A DNA stretch of 25,061 bases from an uncultured Lachnospiraceae bacterium (lineage in GTDB: Bacteria > Bacillota > Clostridia > Lachnospirales > Lachnospiraceae), in assembly GCA_910585895.1 (NCBI GenBank), contig CAJUHY010000040.1, positions 1 through 25,061 of the forward strand, given 5' to 3'. A program made the position numbers and the translations under genes. Below, in pieces: positions 25,024 through 25,061 of the stretch; positions within the stretch are counted from its first letter, which is position 1, and each line of letters starts with the position of its first letter. The notes under the pieces are model-generated. The model did no database searches and was not told the DNA's origin. It worked only from the letters and a program-made list of their open reading frames with translations.

Positions 25024-25061
25024 ATGTTTGAAACAGAATTTTCTTTTGTCCTTCCCAAAGG
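25024..25061 (+). CDS. Start of the next contractile-system gene (partial)
   Basis: ATG 25024 opens a frame that runs off the right edge; only MFETEFSFVLPK is visible. A weak GGTGGCGAG lies upstream. Its position after the tube and the short LPKG-type strand suggest a small tail-assembly protein, but 12 residues are too few to assign a family. Confidence 0.45.
   Translation, partial: MFETEFSFVLPK

Overview
The window looks like chromosomal DNA of a low-to-moderate GC Firmicute, most likely a gut-type Clostridia (Lachnospiraceae-like). The basis is strong AGGAGG-type ribosome binding sites, TATAAT-type -10 boxes, an AmmeMemoRadiSam pair, Lys/Ala-rich surface proteins with FIVAR and bacterial Ig-like repeats, and hydrophilic coiled-coil orphans typical of that group. 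The organism call is inferred from gene content, not from a search.

Layout. (1) 1-2223: a tightly overlapping plus-strand cluster. It holds the tail of an upstream gene, a small orphan, an SPFH/band-7-like protein and a two-helix membrane protein with an SH3b-like C-terminus. (2) 2255-6390: housekeeping genes, namely a family 4 uracil-DNA glycosylase with its four Fe-S cysteines, two hydrophilic orphans closed by a strong terminator, then a fused MEMO-AMMECR1 protein followed by its radical SAM partner. (3) 6391-13372: an A+T-rich anti-phage island. It starts behind a 17-bp terminator hairpin and holds an RloA/RloB (AbiL-like) pair, then a Lamassu / ABC-three-component cassette: a Cap4-like nuclease effector, a middle component split by an in-frame TAA, and an SMC/Rad50-like ATPase with a CxxC zinc hook. 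(4) 13495-16805: a decay zone with two convergent broken genes. One is a secreted FIVAR/Ig surface protein with a frameshift. The other is a methyl-accepting chemotaxis protein with two frameshifts, one in-frame stop and apparent loss of its whole signalling-hairpin tip. A bidirectional terminator separates them. (5) 16964 to the right edge: the head of a contractile injection system (phage-tail-like). Sheath, tube and the start of a third structural gene read rightward. A 908-residue STAND/TPR regulator with a SARP/BTAD-type C-terminus, a 637-residue AAA+ ATPase and a charged orphan read leftward from the shared 255-bp intergenic region.

How it fits together. In region 5 the leftward operon probably supplies transcriptional control (regulator) and a particle-associated ATPase for the rightward structural operon. 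The divergent region carries two separate sets of short direct repeats, one beside each promoter. The period-12 set on the sheath side resembles the direct-repeat layout used by SARP activators. In region 3 two defence modules lie head to tail with only 26 bp between them and may be co-transcribed.

Most uncertain points: the functions of the first operon, of the orphan at 16964-17836 and of the hydrophilic orphans; whether the nonsense and frameshift lesions between 10.6 and 16.6 kb are biological or sequencing errors; and how much of the injection system lies beyond the right edge. No rRNA, tRNA, CRISPR array, transposase or integrase was seen.
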